Assembly: GCA_002374095.1 (NCBI GenBank)
Contig: DFKY01000010.1
Location: 62,001 to 126,000 of the forward strand
DNA: 64,000 nucleotides
Origin: Lachnospiraceae bacterium UBA3633
Lineage (GTDB): Bacteria > Bacillota > Clostridia > Lachnospirales > Lachnospiraceae
Direction of reading: 5' to 3'
Below are positions 10,301-18,615 of this stretch, piece after piece. Below the pieces are notes generated by a model. The model did no database searches. It was not told the origin of the DNA and saw nothing but the letters and a program-made list of their open reading frames with translations. Each line of letters opens with the position of its first letter. The stretch's first letter is position 1. A program made the position numbers and the translations under genes.

Positions 10301-10380
10301 GAACAAATGATGAAAAGCTTGGAAAACTTGCAGAAGTAATAGATATTTTAAAAGAAAAGCATGGATATATGATTTTTTAA
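7369..10380 (+). CDS. ygfK: YgfK-type multidomain FAD/Fe-S oxidoreductase
   Basis: 1003 residues, close to E. coli YgfK (1032). The N-terminal ~430 residues resemble a dihydroorotate dehydrogenase-like barrel. A cysteine-rich segment follows near 446-456 (CFMAPCSNTCPINQD), then two Rossmann folds like the glutamate synthase small subunit (GAGPGG near 547 for FAD, GAGNTAMD near 672 for NAD(P)H). Two C-terminal 4Fe-4S motifs (CLHCNKVCETCNEVCP near 881 and CNECGNCATFCP near 920) complete it. It is often annotated as a putative selenate reductase subunit, but in this setting it more probably transfers electrons for purine ring reduction or from the hydroxylases. A strong GGAGG site precedes the ATG. 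Confidence 0.92.
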   Translation: MSEIMKSMPFKNLMEWIVNEEKNSNSIFGVKKFYKADVKKGFNIYKEHVETPIGPAAGPNSQLAQNIIASYIAGARFFELKTVQEMTGADMVKAVNKPCIKADDECYNCEWSTELYMDEAIMEYIKAWVILHFIAKEYGLGSTDGFVFNMSVGYNLDDIKKKDTDKFIECMKDAGKHPIFNECIEYLKAHVQEYKNFTLDDIENIPRAVCHSVTESTLHGCPPAEIERIASYLMEEKGLNTFIKCNPTLLGYERARKILDDMGYSYIAFTDSHFLTDLQWDDAVAMLNRLMKKAEELNLTFGVKLTNTFPVDVTRDELPSQEMYMSGKSLFALSIKVAEMLASEFNGQLKIAYSGGADYFNIDKLIDSGIWPVTVATTVLKPGGYDRFYQMAEKIMRDINGMVSFDGVKVDKVKKLSEDSKSDKHLTKKSQRFKQKKIKMKNPLIDCFMAPCSNTCPINQDISLYNHYVKNNEFEKALEVIYRTNPLPFMTGNICAHPCTTACMRNHYEDGIDIRGNKLCAARGAFDEVIKKIKQAPSNGKTVAVVGAGPGGIAVSTFLSKNGYAVTVYDKEKKAGGTVSNIIPHFRIPMEEIDKDVEYAKAWGVKFELGVEIQSVKELKEKFDYVIIAIGAHKERKAGFDGDDKCINAHKFLKDFNEKDGKLNIGKNVAVIGAGNTAMDTVRAAKRTSGVENVYLVYRRNMLNAPADEDEIELAKADGVLFKELHYPISLADGVLKCKLCKLGPIGSDGRNSVETTDDQVEIKVDTVIASVGESVDGEFYRKNGIEVNDKGLPVLSGTMETNIKDVYAIGDGALGASIIVKAIANAKIVSAAISGKGFSGNELPNEKVDDIYNNRAILKDRVEISANNVGASTNDATRCLHCNKVCETCNEVCPNRANVHIVLKDGSHQIVHVDSMCNECGNCATFCPYESRPYKDKFTLFFDENAMNDSTNDGFYYKDDSTSVVRIDGNTFQYKLGTNDEKLGKLAEVIDILKEKHGYMIF

Positions 10381-10483
10381 TGCACATATAAACAATAATT
10401 AAGTATTGCTGTATAGTTTATTATTTACAATATAAAATTTTACCAATTAGATTTAGTTTAAGAAAGGAGTTAGTATAATAAAT

Positions 10484-10528
10484 ATGAAGTTTGTAAAAAA
10501 TTACTATTTATTATACACAGTGTTATGA
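10484..10528 (+). CDS. Possible 14-codon leader minicistron
   Basis: A short frame, MKFVKNYYLLYTVL, starts about 14 bases after AAGGAG, the only good ribosome binding site in this intergenic stretch, and its TGA overlaps the ATG of the next gene in the form ATGA. The lipoprotein ATG at 10525 has no site of its own, so translation of this minicistron could deliver ribosomes to it. It may equally be chance in AT-rich DNA. Confidence 0.3.
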   Translation: MKFVKNYYLLYTVL

Positions 10529-11835
10529 AAAAAATTTTTATTAAAAGGATTTTTAATTTAATACTTTTGATTGGATTTGTTTTAGTATCAATTATTTCAT
10601 GTACTAAAAAAACGCCAAATGCTGAAGAAATTGTAAAAGAATATCTCAAAAAAGAATTGCAACCTGTTGATATTAAGAGCGCAGACATATTTACTGAACT
10701 TGTGAAAACATTAAAATCTGCTGAAAAGAGCAAGTCAAATACGAAAGTTGACTTAGAGATACCATTTGAATTAGGCTCAGTAGTCAATACTGATAATGAG
10801 AGTGATGATAAAAGTAATAACAAAAATGGCAGCAAAAATGACAGCAAAAACAACAATAATACTGAAAATAAAAATACAAATGCAATAACTGGAAGTGATA
10901 AACTAAACGGAAAGATAATTGTAAGTGCAGATATTGAGTTTACAAATATGGGATATATTGAAGGATATAAAACATTTGCTCCACATTATCTATATAAGGT
11001 TATATGTGATTATAAACTTAGTGTTGGTGGGTCATTTGCTCCAATGGGCATGGGATTTGATGGGCGATTGCAGAGTTATTTAAAACTTGAAGAAGATTTA
11101 AATACACTTAGCGTGTATTATAAACTTAATGATTATGATTCTAATTGGTATGAGTATATTATTGGTAATGTCAAAGAAGCGTTAGTTGCTATGCCAGATT
11201 TAATCAAAAGTAGAGATGAGATTATAAAAGATAATGAAGATAGAAAAAATAGTCAAGATGATAAAGAAAGACAAGAATATATTAAAGAAAAATCATTAGA
11301 ATATTATGATCATATTGTTTCTAATGCAATTAGTACTGCAACAATCACAAATTCCATCTTGGAAATTCCAGAATTAAATATAAAAGATGCTTATGAAATT
11401 AGTTATACAATGAATTGTTTTGATGACAAAGCTATAGAGATGCTTAAAGATATTATAAACAAAAATATGGAAAAAAATGGACAAAATGACGATGGCAATG
11501 AAGAGTTTATGAAAGGCTTTGATAAAGTCTGCAATCAACTTGTGAATAAATTTATTGTAAATGGAACAATTGATATAGTTGATGGTAAAAAGTCAAAATA
11601 TAGTCTTGGAGATTATTCAGTTATAAAAGAAACCATAGATTGTACAAATATTAAAATTGATTATTCTGATGAAAATGTAATGTTTAATATGGGCTTTGAT
11701 AAAGGAGAACTTGAGACAACACACTATAATGATTTTGAGACTGAGTATATACCTGATAATGTTTTGCAAGATTCCCTTGTTGTTGACCAAATTGATTTAA
11801 ATGAAACATTATCATCAGTTGGGAAAAGTTTATAG
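10525..11835 (+). CDS. Hypothetical lipoprotein, low-complexity linker
   Basis: 436 residues with a lipoprotein signal: lysine-rich start, hydrophobic stretch and lipobox-like SIISC with Cys at about residue 27, so it is probably anchored to the outer face of the membrane. Residues ~90-118 form an Asn/Ser/Lys/Asp-rich linker. The rest has no motif I recognise; it is rich in Asp, Lys and Tyr as are many extracytoplasmic clostridial proteins. It lies between ygfK and a selenium-type xanthine dehydrogenase gene, but nothing in the sequence ties it to purine binding. The gene is preceded by a coupled minicistron. Confidence 0.75.
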   Translation: MKKIFIKRIFNLILLIGFVLVSIISCTKKTPNAEEIVKEYLKKELQPVDIKSADIFTELVKTLKSAEKSKSNTKVDLEIPFELGSVVNTDNESDDKSNNKNGSKNDSKNNNNTENKNTNAITGSDKLNGKIIVSADIEFTNMGYIEGYKTFAPHYLYKVICDYKLSVGGSFAPMGMGFDGRLQSYLKLEEDLNTLSVYYKLNDYDSNWYEYIIGNVKEALVAMPDLIKSRDEIIKDNEDRKNSQDDKERQEYIKEKSLEYYDHIVSNAISTATITNSILEIPELNIKDAYEISYTMNCFDDKAIEMLKDIINKNMEKNGQNDDGNEEFMKGFDKVCNQLVNKFIVNGTIDIVDGKKSKYSLGDYSVIKETIDCTNIKIDYSDENVMFNMGFDKGELETTHYNDFETEYIPDNVLQDSLVVDQIDLNETLSSVGKSL

Positions 11836-11888
11836 CCTATATTAAATTAACTATTTTATATTCATTTAAATTTAATTAGAGAGTAGAA

Positions 11889-14459
11889 ATGGCAAAATTT
11901 TTTGTAAATGGAAAAGAATATGAGTTAGCTGACGATAAGAAAGTTATGGGCTTTCTCCGTGATGACTTAAAATTATTGTCAGTTAAAGACGGATGCAGTG
12001 AAGGAGCGTGTGGAGCATGTACAGTACTTGCTGATGGCATTCCTATTAAAGTGTGCGTGCAGACTGCTAAAAGAATGGATGGTAAGCATATCTTAACTGT
12101 TGAAGGGTTAAGCGATCGAGAAAAAGATGTATTTAAATATGCATTTGGAAAAGCAGGTGCTGTACAATGCGGTTTTTGCATACCTGGTATGGTTATGTGT
12201 GCTAAAGCATTGATTGATAAGAATAATAATCCAACTCGAATAGAATGTGCTGATGCTATAAAAAATAATTATTGTAGATGTACAGGCTATAAAAAGATTA
12301 TTGATGCGATTATCCTTGCGGCAAAAGTATTTAGAGAAAACCTAGATGTCACAACTGAAGCTAAAGTGATGGCTCTAGGCGAAAGTGATATACGAGTTGA
12401 TGCGCCAGACAAGATAATGGGTACCGCAAAGTATGCGGATGACATATATCTTGATAATATGATTTATGGGTCTTGCGTAAGGTCTATTTATCCAAGAGCG
12501 TGTGTTAAAAAGATTGATATAGAAGAAGCAAAAAAACTTGAAGGGGTAGTGGGTATTTTAACTGCAAAAGATTTGCCAGGAAAAATGACAGGACATCTTA
12601 AAAAAGATTGGTTTGCTCTTATTGATGTTGGAGATATCACTCACTCACTTGGGGATGCAATTGTTGCAGTATATGCAAAGAACAAAGAAACTTTAGAGAG
12701 AGCAAAAGCACTCGTGAAAATTGATTATGAAGTGCTTCCAGCAGTATTTGATAGATATGAGGCTCTAAAAGCTGATGCACCGATAGTTCATGAAGAAGAA
12801 GATGTAAAGACAAATGTACTTGTAAAGAAACATATAAAACGTGGCAATCCAGACGCAGCAATAGAAAATGCAAAGTATAAAGTCACAAGGACATATAAAA
12901 CGCCATGGACTGAGCACGCATTTCTTGAACCAGAGTGTGCAGTAGCAATGCCGCTTCATGATGGCAGTGTTATGATATATTCATCAGATCAAAGCGTATA
13001 TGATACAAGACGCGAGTGTAGTAATATTACAGGACTTCCTGAAGAAAAAATCATAGTTGAAAACTCATATGTTGGTGGAGCGTTTGGTGGAAAAGAAGAT
13101 ATGACTATACAACCACTTACATGTGTTGCAGCGATGAAATTTGGAGTACCTGTTAAGATGAAGCTTACGCGTGCGGAAAGCATGCAACTTCATCCAAAAC
13201 GTCATCCTATGGATGTAACGATGACAACTGCATGTGACGAAAACGGAATACTTGTCGGTATGAAATGTGATGTTGTATCAGATACAGGATGCTATGCTTC
13301 ACTTGGAGGACCTGTGCTTGAAAGGGCATGTACTCATGCTGCTGGACCTTATAATTATCAAAATATAGAAATTAATGGGACAGCAGTTTATACCAATAAT
13401 CCTCCTGCTGGTGCATTTCGTGGATTTGGTGTGACACAGACTTGTTTTGCTACAGAGATGAATATAAATCTTCTTGCTGATATGGTAGGAATTGATTATT
13501 ATGAGATAAGAAGAAGAAATGCAATAAAACCTGGAGATGTGCTTCCAAATGGTCAGATTGCTGATGAAAGTACTGGACTTATAGAGACACTTGAAGCGGT
13601 AAAAGATTATTATTATAGTGATAAGTATGTAGGTATTGCTTGTGCTATGAAAAATGCTGGAGTGGGTGTAGGACTTCCTGATTATGGACGCTGCAAGATT
13701 GTCATTAAAGATGGGAATGTAGAGATACATGCTGGTGCATCAGAAAATGGACAAGGAATAGGACAGGTACTAATTCAGACAGTAAGCAATGAACTTAAAA
13801 TTTCTACAGATAAGATTTTATGGAAAAATTCTAATAGTGGAACAGATCCGGATAGCGGTTGTAGTTCGGGCAGTCGGCATACTCTTATAACAGGTGAAGC
13901 ATGTCTTCGCGCAACTAAAAAATTAAAGAAAGATTATGATGCGAATGGATGCGATTTAAGTATGTTAAATGGAAAAGAATATGTAGCAGAATTTTTTGAA
14001 CCAACTGATAAATTGGGTGCAGATAAAGAATTTCCAGTATCACATATTGGGTATGGGTTTGCGACACAACTTTGTATCTTAAATGATGATGGAACTATAA
14101 AGGAATTAATAGGTGCTCATGAAGTTGGGAAAGCAATCAATAAACTAGGTGTAGAAGGACAGATTGAAGGTGGTATGGTTATGAGCATGGGCTATGCTCT
14201 CACAGAAGACTTAAAAGTGATAGATGGAAAAGTAAATGCGAAGTATGGTACATATGGACTTTTAAGAGCAAATAGAGTCCCAAAGCTTACATCAATTGTA
14301 GTAGAAAAAGCTGGTATGAAATTTGCAAATGGTGCCATAGGCTGCGGTGAGATTACAGCAATACCAACCGCACCTGCTATAGCACTTGCATATTATAGAA
14401 AGGATAAGGAGTTTAGGACAGAATTACCGCTTGCGAATACTCCTTATTCAAGAAAGTGA
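11889..14459 (+). CDS. xdhD: Fused 2Fe-2S/molybdenum hydroxylase, XdhD or selenium-dependent XDH type
   Basis: 856 residues. The N-terminal ~150 form an XdhC-like domain with two [2Fe-2S] sites (CSEGACGAC near 37-46; CGFC and CRC further on), fused to a full molybdopterin domain. The Mo loop GGAFGGKED (near 397-405) keeps the Glu equivalent to bovine Glu802, AFRGFGVTQ has the pocket Arg, and catalytic E821 sits in GCGEITAIPT. This architecture matches E. coli XdhD and the family called selenium-dependent xanthine dehydrogenase, which takes a labile Se ligand rather than selenocysteine. There is no FAD domain, and no YgfM-like FAD subunit lies beside it, so it must use another electron partner, perhaps XdhB or YgfK. 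It belongs to the anaerobic urate/purine gene set. Confidence 0.9.
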   Translation: MAKFFVNGKEYELADDKKVMGFLRDDLKLLSVKDGCSEGACGACTVLADGIPIKVCVQTAKRMDGKHILTVEGLSDREKDVFKYAFGKAGAVQCGFCIPGMVMCAKALIDKNNNPTRIECADAIKNNYCRCTGYKKIIDAIILAAKVFRENLDVTTEAKVMALGESDIRVDAPDKIMGTAKYADDIYLDNMIYGSCVRSIYPRACVKKIDIEEAKKLEGVVGILTAKDLPGKMTGHLKKDWFALIDVGDITHSLGDAIVAVYAKNKETLERAKALVKIDYEVLPAVFDRYEALKADAPIVHEEEDVKTNVLVKKHIKRGNPDAAIENAKYKVTRTYKTPWTEHAFLEPECAVAMPLHDGSVMIYSSDQSVYDTRRECSNITGLPEEKIIVENSYVGGAFGGKEDMTIQPLTCVAAMKFGVPVKMKLTRAESMQLHPKRHPMDVTMTTACDENGILVGMKCDVVSDTGCYASLGGPVLERACTHAAGPYNYQNIEINGTAVYTNNPPAGAFRGFGVTQTCFATEMNINLLADMVGIDYYEIRRRNAIKPGDVLPNGQIADESTGLIETLEAVKDYYYSDKYVGIACAMKNAGVGVGLPDYGRCKIVIKDGNVEIHAGASENGQGIGQVLIQTVSNELKISTDKILWKNSNSGTDPDSGCSSGSRHTLITGEACLRATKKLKKDYDANGCDLSMLNGKEYVAEFFEPTDKLGADKEFPVSHIGYGFATQLCILNDDGTIKELIGAHEVGKAINKLGVEGQIEGGMVMSMGYALTEDLKVIDGKVNAKYGTYGLLRANRVPKLTSIVVEKAGMKFANGAIGCGEITAIPTAPAIALAYYRKDKEFRTELPLANTPYSRK

Positions 14460-14479
14460 TTTAAGAGGTTTAGTTTTAT

Positions 14480-15763
14480 ATGTTGAATTTGTTATTGATT
14501 ACATGGGCCTTATTTGCAGGCCTGCTTATGACAAGAGTTACTAATATATTTAAGTTACCGGATGTTACAGCATATCTTATAGTAGGAGTTATCATAGGAC
14601 CATCAGTACTCGGAAAACTTGGTATTGATGGTATAGGATTCGTAAACTTTGAAGAAGTAGAAAGTCTTTCCATTATATCAGATGTTGCTCTTGGATTTAT
14701 TGCATTTGCGATTGGAAGTGAATTCAAATTAAGTGAGATAAAACATATTGGAAAACAAGCTGTCGTGATAGGAGTGTTTCAAGCGACGGTGGCAACAATA
14801 TTTGTAGATATAGCATTACTCATCATGCACATGATTATGCCAGAAGTCGTGACAGTGCCAATGGCGATAACGCTTGGAGCTATTGCGGCAGCTACAGCAC
14901 CAGCAGCGACTTTGATGGTTATAAAACAATATAAAGCGAAAGGTCCTGTTACAGATATACTTTTACCTGTTGTTGCACTTGATGATGCAGTGGGACTTAT
15001 GATTTTTGCAGTATCATTTGGCGTAGCCACATCAATGATAAATGGTGACACAAATGTTTTAAATTTGATAGTAGAGCCTATTATAGAGATATTAGTATCA
15101 CTTTTACTTGGAAGTATCGTGGCACTTATACTTACATTTCTTGAAAATTATTTTCACTCTAATTCCAATAGATTGATACTTATTATTGGGTCAATAATCT
15201 TGACTGTTGCAATTGCAAAAATAAGTTTTAGCTTTGGAAGATTTTCAGGATCGTTTTCTCCACTTCTTGTATGTATGATGCTTGGGACTGTTTTTTGTAA
15301 TATATGTCCACTTTCAGATGATCTTATGGAGAGAGCAAGTAGGTGGTCGCAACCGATACTTGTACTTTTCTTCGTACTTAGTGGTGCAGAACTTGATTTA
15401 TCGGTATTTAACAATCCTGTAGTTATATTAGTTGGTATAGTATATGTGTTGGCTCGTTCTTTTGGTAAGTACTTTGGAGCACGGATTAGTGCAACTATGA
15501 CTCATAGCATTGATGTGGTAAAGAAATATCTTGGTTTCACTTTACTTCCGCAAGCTGGAGTTGCGCTTGGCATGAGTGCTATTGTAGCAAAAACACTTGG
15601 TGAAAATGGTACACTAATTAGAAATATCACACTTTTCGGAGTTTTAATATATGAATTTTTTGGTCCTACACTTACAAAGTATGCTCTTATTAAGGCAGGC
15701 GACATAGTAGACAAACCAAAAGAGATCATCGACCGCCGAAAGAACAAATTAAAAGCACTATGA
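14480..15763 (+). CDS. CPA2-type cation/proton antiporter
   Basis: 427 residues with about 12-13 predicted membrane helices. The opening (TRVTNIFKLPDVTAYLIVGVIIGPSVLG) and the paired acidic helix (VVALDDAVGLMIFAVSFG) are typical of Kef/NapA-like Na+(K+)/H+ exchangers; the DD pair is the likely ion site. It lies 20 bases after xdhD and its end overlaps the hydantoinase gene by 4 bases (ATGA), so it is part of the operon. Its role is inferred: pH or cation balance during ammonia-releasing purine fermentation. Confidence 0.85.
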   Translation: MLNLLLITWALFAGLLMTRVTNIFKLPDVTAYLIVGVIIGPSVLGKLGIDGIGFVNFEEVESLSIISDVALGFIAFAIGSEFKLSEIKHIGKQAVVIGVFQATVATIFVDIALLIMHMIMPEVVTVPMAITLGAIAAATAPAATLMVIKQYKAKGPVTDILLPVVALDDAVGLMIFAVSFGVATSMINGDTNVLNLIVEPIIEILVSLLLGSIVALILTFLENYFHSNSNRLILIIGSIILTVAIAKISFSFGRFSGSFSPLLVCMMLGTVFCNICPLSDDLMERASRWSQPILVLFFVLSGAELDLSVFNNPVVILVGIVYVLARSFGKYFGARISATMTHSIDVVKKYLGFTLLPQAGVALGMSAIVAKTLGENGTLIRNITLFGVLIYEFFGPTLTKYALIKAGDIVDKPKEIIDRRKNKLKAL

Positions 15764-17136
15764 ATAAATTATTATTGAAAAATGGAATAGTGGTTAGCGG
15801 GAAAAAGCATTTTGTTTCTGATGTCTTGGTTGAAGGCGAAAAGATTAAAAAGGTTGCTAAGAATATTAAGACTTTGGGAACAGAAGTGCAAGTTATTGAT
15901 TGTAGTGGTAAGTACATATTTCCTGGTTTTATAGATGGACATACCCATTTTGATTTGTCAGTGGCAGGGACAACAACGATAGATGATTTTAAGTCAGGAA
16001 CTAAAGCGGCAATTTCTGGTGGAACTACGACAATCATTGATTATGGGACTCAATATAAAGGCGAAACGCTAAAAAAAGCACTTAAGAATTGGCTTGATAA
16101 TGCGAATGATGGTGTAAGCTGTGACTTCGGAGTACATATGTCGATTTCTGATTTAAATGATAATGTGAAATCAGAAATTAAGGAAATGATAAGAGATGGA
16201 GTGACTTCTTTTAAACTTTATACTACTTATGACATAAAACTTGATGATGATGATTTATTTTCAGCTATGAAAGAGATAGGCAAGTATGATGGTATAGTAG
16301 GAGTTCACTGCGAAAATGATGGTATCATAAAAGAATTAAGAAGCAAAATAAAAGGTGATAATAATAAAAAAGTTTTGTCTCATGCATTGACGCGTCCAGC
16401 CATAGCAGAAGCAGATTGCGTAAATAGACTTGCATATATGTCACATGAGACGGGCACAGCATTTCTTGCTGTGCATGTGACATGTAAAGAAGCGTTAGAT
16501 GAAGTAAAGAGTGCAAAAGAAAAAGGGTATAGAGTCTATGGAGAGACTTGCCCTCAATATCTTACATTTGATGATAGTGTATATAATGATAGATTTGAAG
16601 AAGCAAGTAAATATGTATGTGCGCCACCTATTAGGAAAAAGAAAGATGTAAAGGCATTGTGGGATGGAATTATAGATGGGACTATCGACATAGTATCTAC
16701 TGATCATTGCTCATTTACTAAAAAACAAAAAGCTCTTGGCAAAAATGATTTTAGAAAGATACCAGGTGGACTTAATTTAGTAGAATATAGAGGAATATAT
16801 CTTTTTGATGCATATATTAGAAAAAAAATAACAATAGAGAGAATGTGTGAACTTTTATCTGAAAATCCTTCAAAACTTTTTGGACTTTGGGATAGAAAAG
16901 GATATATAAAGGAAGGCTATGATGCAGATTTTGTCATTATAGATCCTAAAAAAAGCACAACACTTTCTATTGATAGTCAGGTTTCTAAATCAGATTATTG
17001 TGTATTTGAAGGAAAAAAACTAAATGGAAAGATTGAAAAAGTATTTCTTCGCGGTGTACAGGTGGTAGATGAAAATAAAAACATTATCGAAAATGTAGGA
17101 AAGTTTTTAAAGCGGCGATTGTATAGAGAGATATGA
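15760..17136 (+). CDS. hyuA: Dihydropyrimidinase/hydantoinase-family cyclic amidohydrolase
   Basis: 458 residues, the normal length for D-hydantoinases. The metal-site motifs are GHTHFDL, the carbamylated-Lys segment TSFKLYTTYD, GVHCEND, HVTC and STDHCSF. These zinc enzymes open cyclic ureides such as dihydropyrimidines, hydantoin or related rings. E. coli HyuA is encoded with ygeW and ygfK in the same purine set, so the likely role here is opening a ring intermediate of purine breakdown rather than pyrimidine reduction; no dihydropyrimidine dehydrogenase is near. The start overlaps the antiporter gene by 4 bases. Confidence 0.9.
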   Translation: MNKLLLKNGIVVSGKKHFVSDVLVEGEKIKKVAKNIKTLGTEVQVIDCSGKYIFPGFIDGHTHFDLSVAGTTTIDDFKSGTKAAISGGTTTIIDYGTQYKGETLKKALKNWLDNANDGVSCDFGVHMSISDLNDNVKSEIKEMIRDGVTSFKLYTTYDIKLDDDDLFSAMKEIGKYDGIVGVHCENDGIIKELRSKIKGDNNKKVLSHALTRPAIAEADCVNRLAYMSHETGTAFLAVHVTCKEALDEVKSAKEKGYRVYGETCPQYLTFDDSVYNDRFEEASKYVCAPPIRKKKDVKALWDGIIDGTIDIVSTDHCSFTKKQKALGKNDFRKIPGGLNLVEYRGIYLFDAYIRKKITIERMCELLSENPSKLFGLWDRKGYIKEGYDADFVIIDPKKSTTLSIDSQVSKSDYCVFEGKKLNGKIEKVFLRGVQVVDENKNIIENVGKFLKRRLYREI

Positions 17137-17163
17137 TAATAAGCGACCAAGTCGCATTATTAT
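17136..17163 (+). other. Intercistronic hairpin
   Basis: A stem GCGAC/GTCGC around loop CAA, extended by ATAATA/TATTAT with a small internal mismatch, lies between the hydantoinase stop and the GGAGG of the permease. No U-run follows, so it is not a standard terminator; it may stabilise or process the transcript. Confidence 0.4.
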
Positions 17164-17187
17164 AAAAAATAAAAAATGGAGGACTGT

Positions 17188-18570
17188 ATGGAAAACTTTT
17201 TTAAACTTAAGGAACACAAGACTACAGTTAAGACAGAAGTACTTGCTGGTATTACTACATTCATGGCAATGGCTTATATCCTTGCTGTAAACCCAAGCAT
17301 CTTATCAGCTTCTGGTATGGATTGGGGAGCAGTTTTTTCTGCAACAGCACTTTCGTCAGCAGTGGCTACACTTTGTATGGGACTTATCGCTAATATGCCA
17401 TTTGCACTTTCTGCAGGTATGGGACTTAATGCATTTTTTACTTATACTGTAGTTTTTGGTATGGGAGCAAGCTGGCAATTTGCACTCGCAGCAGTATTTA
17501 CAGAAGGTCTCATTTTCTTGTTACTATCAGTTATCAATGTGCGTGAAGCTATGTTTAATGCCATACCTCTTTCGCTTAAAACAGGCGTTTCAGCAGGTAT
17601 AGGACTTTTTATTACTATCATCGCTCTTATCAATGCTCATATTTTGCAGGATAATGCAAGTACTCTTGTACAACTCATTCCTTTCCATCAAGCAATGGAT
17701 GGAGAGTATAATGTACTTGATCTTCAGGTTTGTTCTGCTGTTCTTTGTTTAGTCGGAGTTATTGTTACAGCATTTTTGATGTACAAAAAAGTAAATGGAA
17801 GTATTCTTTTTGGCATGATTATCACTTGGCTTCTTGGAATCATATGTCAACTTATAGGAGTTTACAGACCAAATCCTGATGCAGGATTTTATTCTGTGAT
17901 ACCATCAGGTATAGTTTCTATGCCAGCATCTCTTGCACCTACATTTGGAAAGTTTACTGAAGGATTTGCAGAGATTAGTACAAAAGGTGTGATGAACTTT
18001 ATAGTTGTGATGGTTTCTTTCCTCTTCGTAGATATATTTGATACTTTAGGAACACTTATTGGATGTGCTAAGGCAGGCGATATGCTCAATAAAGAAGGAC
18101 GCTTGCATAATGTAAAATATGCATTGCTTTCTGATGCTATAGGTACTACATTTGGTGCTGCTGCCGGTACATCTACAGTTACTACATTTGTAGAGTCAGC
18201 ATCTGGTGTACAAGTAGGTGGTAGGACAGGACTTACTGCTATTGTTACAGCGATTCTTTTCTTACTTGCTATGTTTTTATGGCCAATATTCTCTGTAATA
18301 CCATCATTTGCAACTGCGCCAGCTCTTATAATGGTAGGTTTCCTTATGATGAAAAATGTAGCTGATGTACCATGGGATGATGTCACAGAATCTTTACCAG
18401 CATTTTTATCAATAGTGGCTATGCCATTTTTCTATAGTATATCTGAAGGTATAGCTTTTGGAGTTATATCATATGTAGTTGTAAATATGATTACTGGAAA
18501 TAGCAAAAAAGTTACGCCTACTTTATTCGTGATAGCAGTACTTTTCGTTCTGAAATATATACTTGTATAA
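17188..18570 (+). CDS. NCS2/AzgA-type purine permease
   Basis: 460 residues and about 12-14 membrane helices. Signature segments are MAMAYILAVNP near the start, LSAGMGLNAFFTYTVV, and the FVDIFDTLGTL region. These identify the AzgA/PbuG branch (adenine, guanine, hypoxanthine) of nucleobase cation symporters, distinct from the UraA-like permease at 60860. The ATG at 17188 is preferred over 17176 because GGAGG sits 5 bases before it, while the earlier ATG overlaps that site. It is followed by adenine deaminase, so it probably feeds adenine and related bases into the pathway. Confidence 0.9.
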   Translation: MENFFKLKEHKTTVKTEVLAGITTFMAMAYILAVNPSILSASGMDWGAVFSATALSSAVATLCMGLIANMPFALSAGMGLNAFFTYTVVFGMGASWQFALAAVFTEGLIFLLLSVINVREAMFNAIPLSLKTGVSAGIGLFITIIALINAHILQDNASTLVQLIPFHQAMDGEYNVLDLQVCSAVLCLVGVIVTAFLMYKKVNGSILFGMIITWLLGIICQLIGVYRPNPDAGFYSVIPSGIVSMPASLAPTFGKFTEGFAEISTKGVMNFIVVMVSFLFVDIFDTLGTLIGCAKAGDMLNKEGRLHNVKYALLSDAIGTTFGAAAGTSTVTTFVESASGVQVGGRTGLTAIVTAILFLLAMFLWPIFSVIPSFATAPALIMVGFLMMKNVADVPWDDVTESLPAFLSIVAMPFFYSISEGIAFGVISYVVVNMITGNSKKVTPTLFVIAVLFVLKYILV

Positions 18571-18615
18571 TATTAAAAAATGATCTAAAAATAGTATAAC
18601 TTTTGTAGGTGCCAT

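Noticed and set aside
17137..18615. Purine riboswitch ahead of the AzgA permease or adenine deaminase
   Set aside because: The leaders are only about 50 bases and lack the conserved purine-aptamer core and three-way junction.
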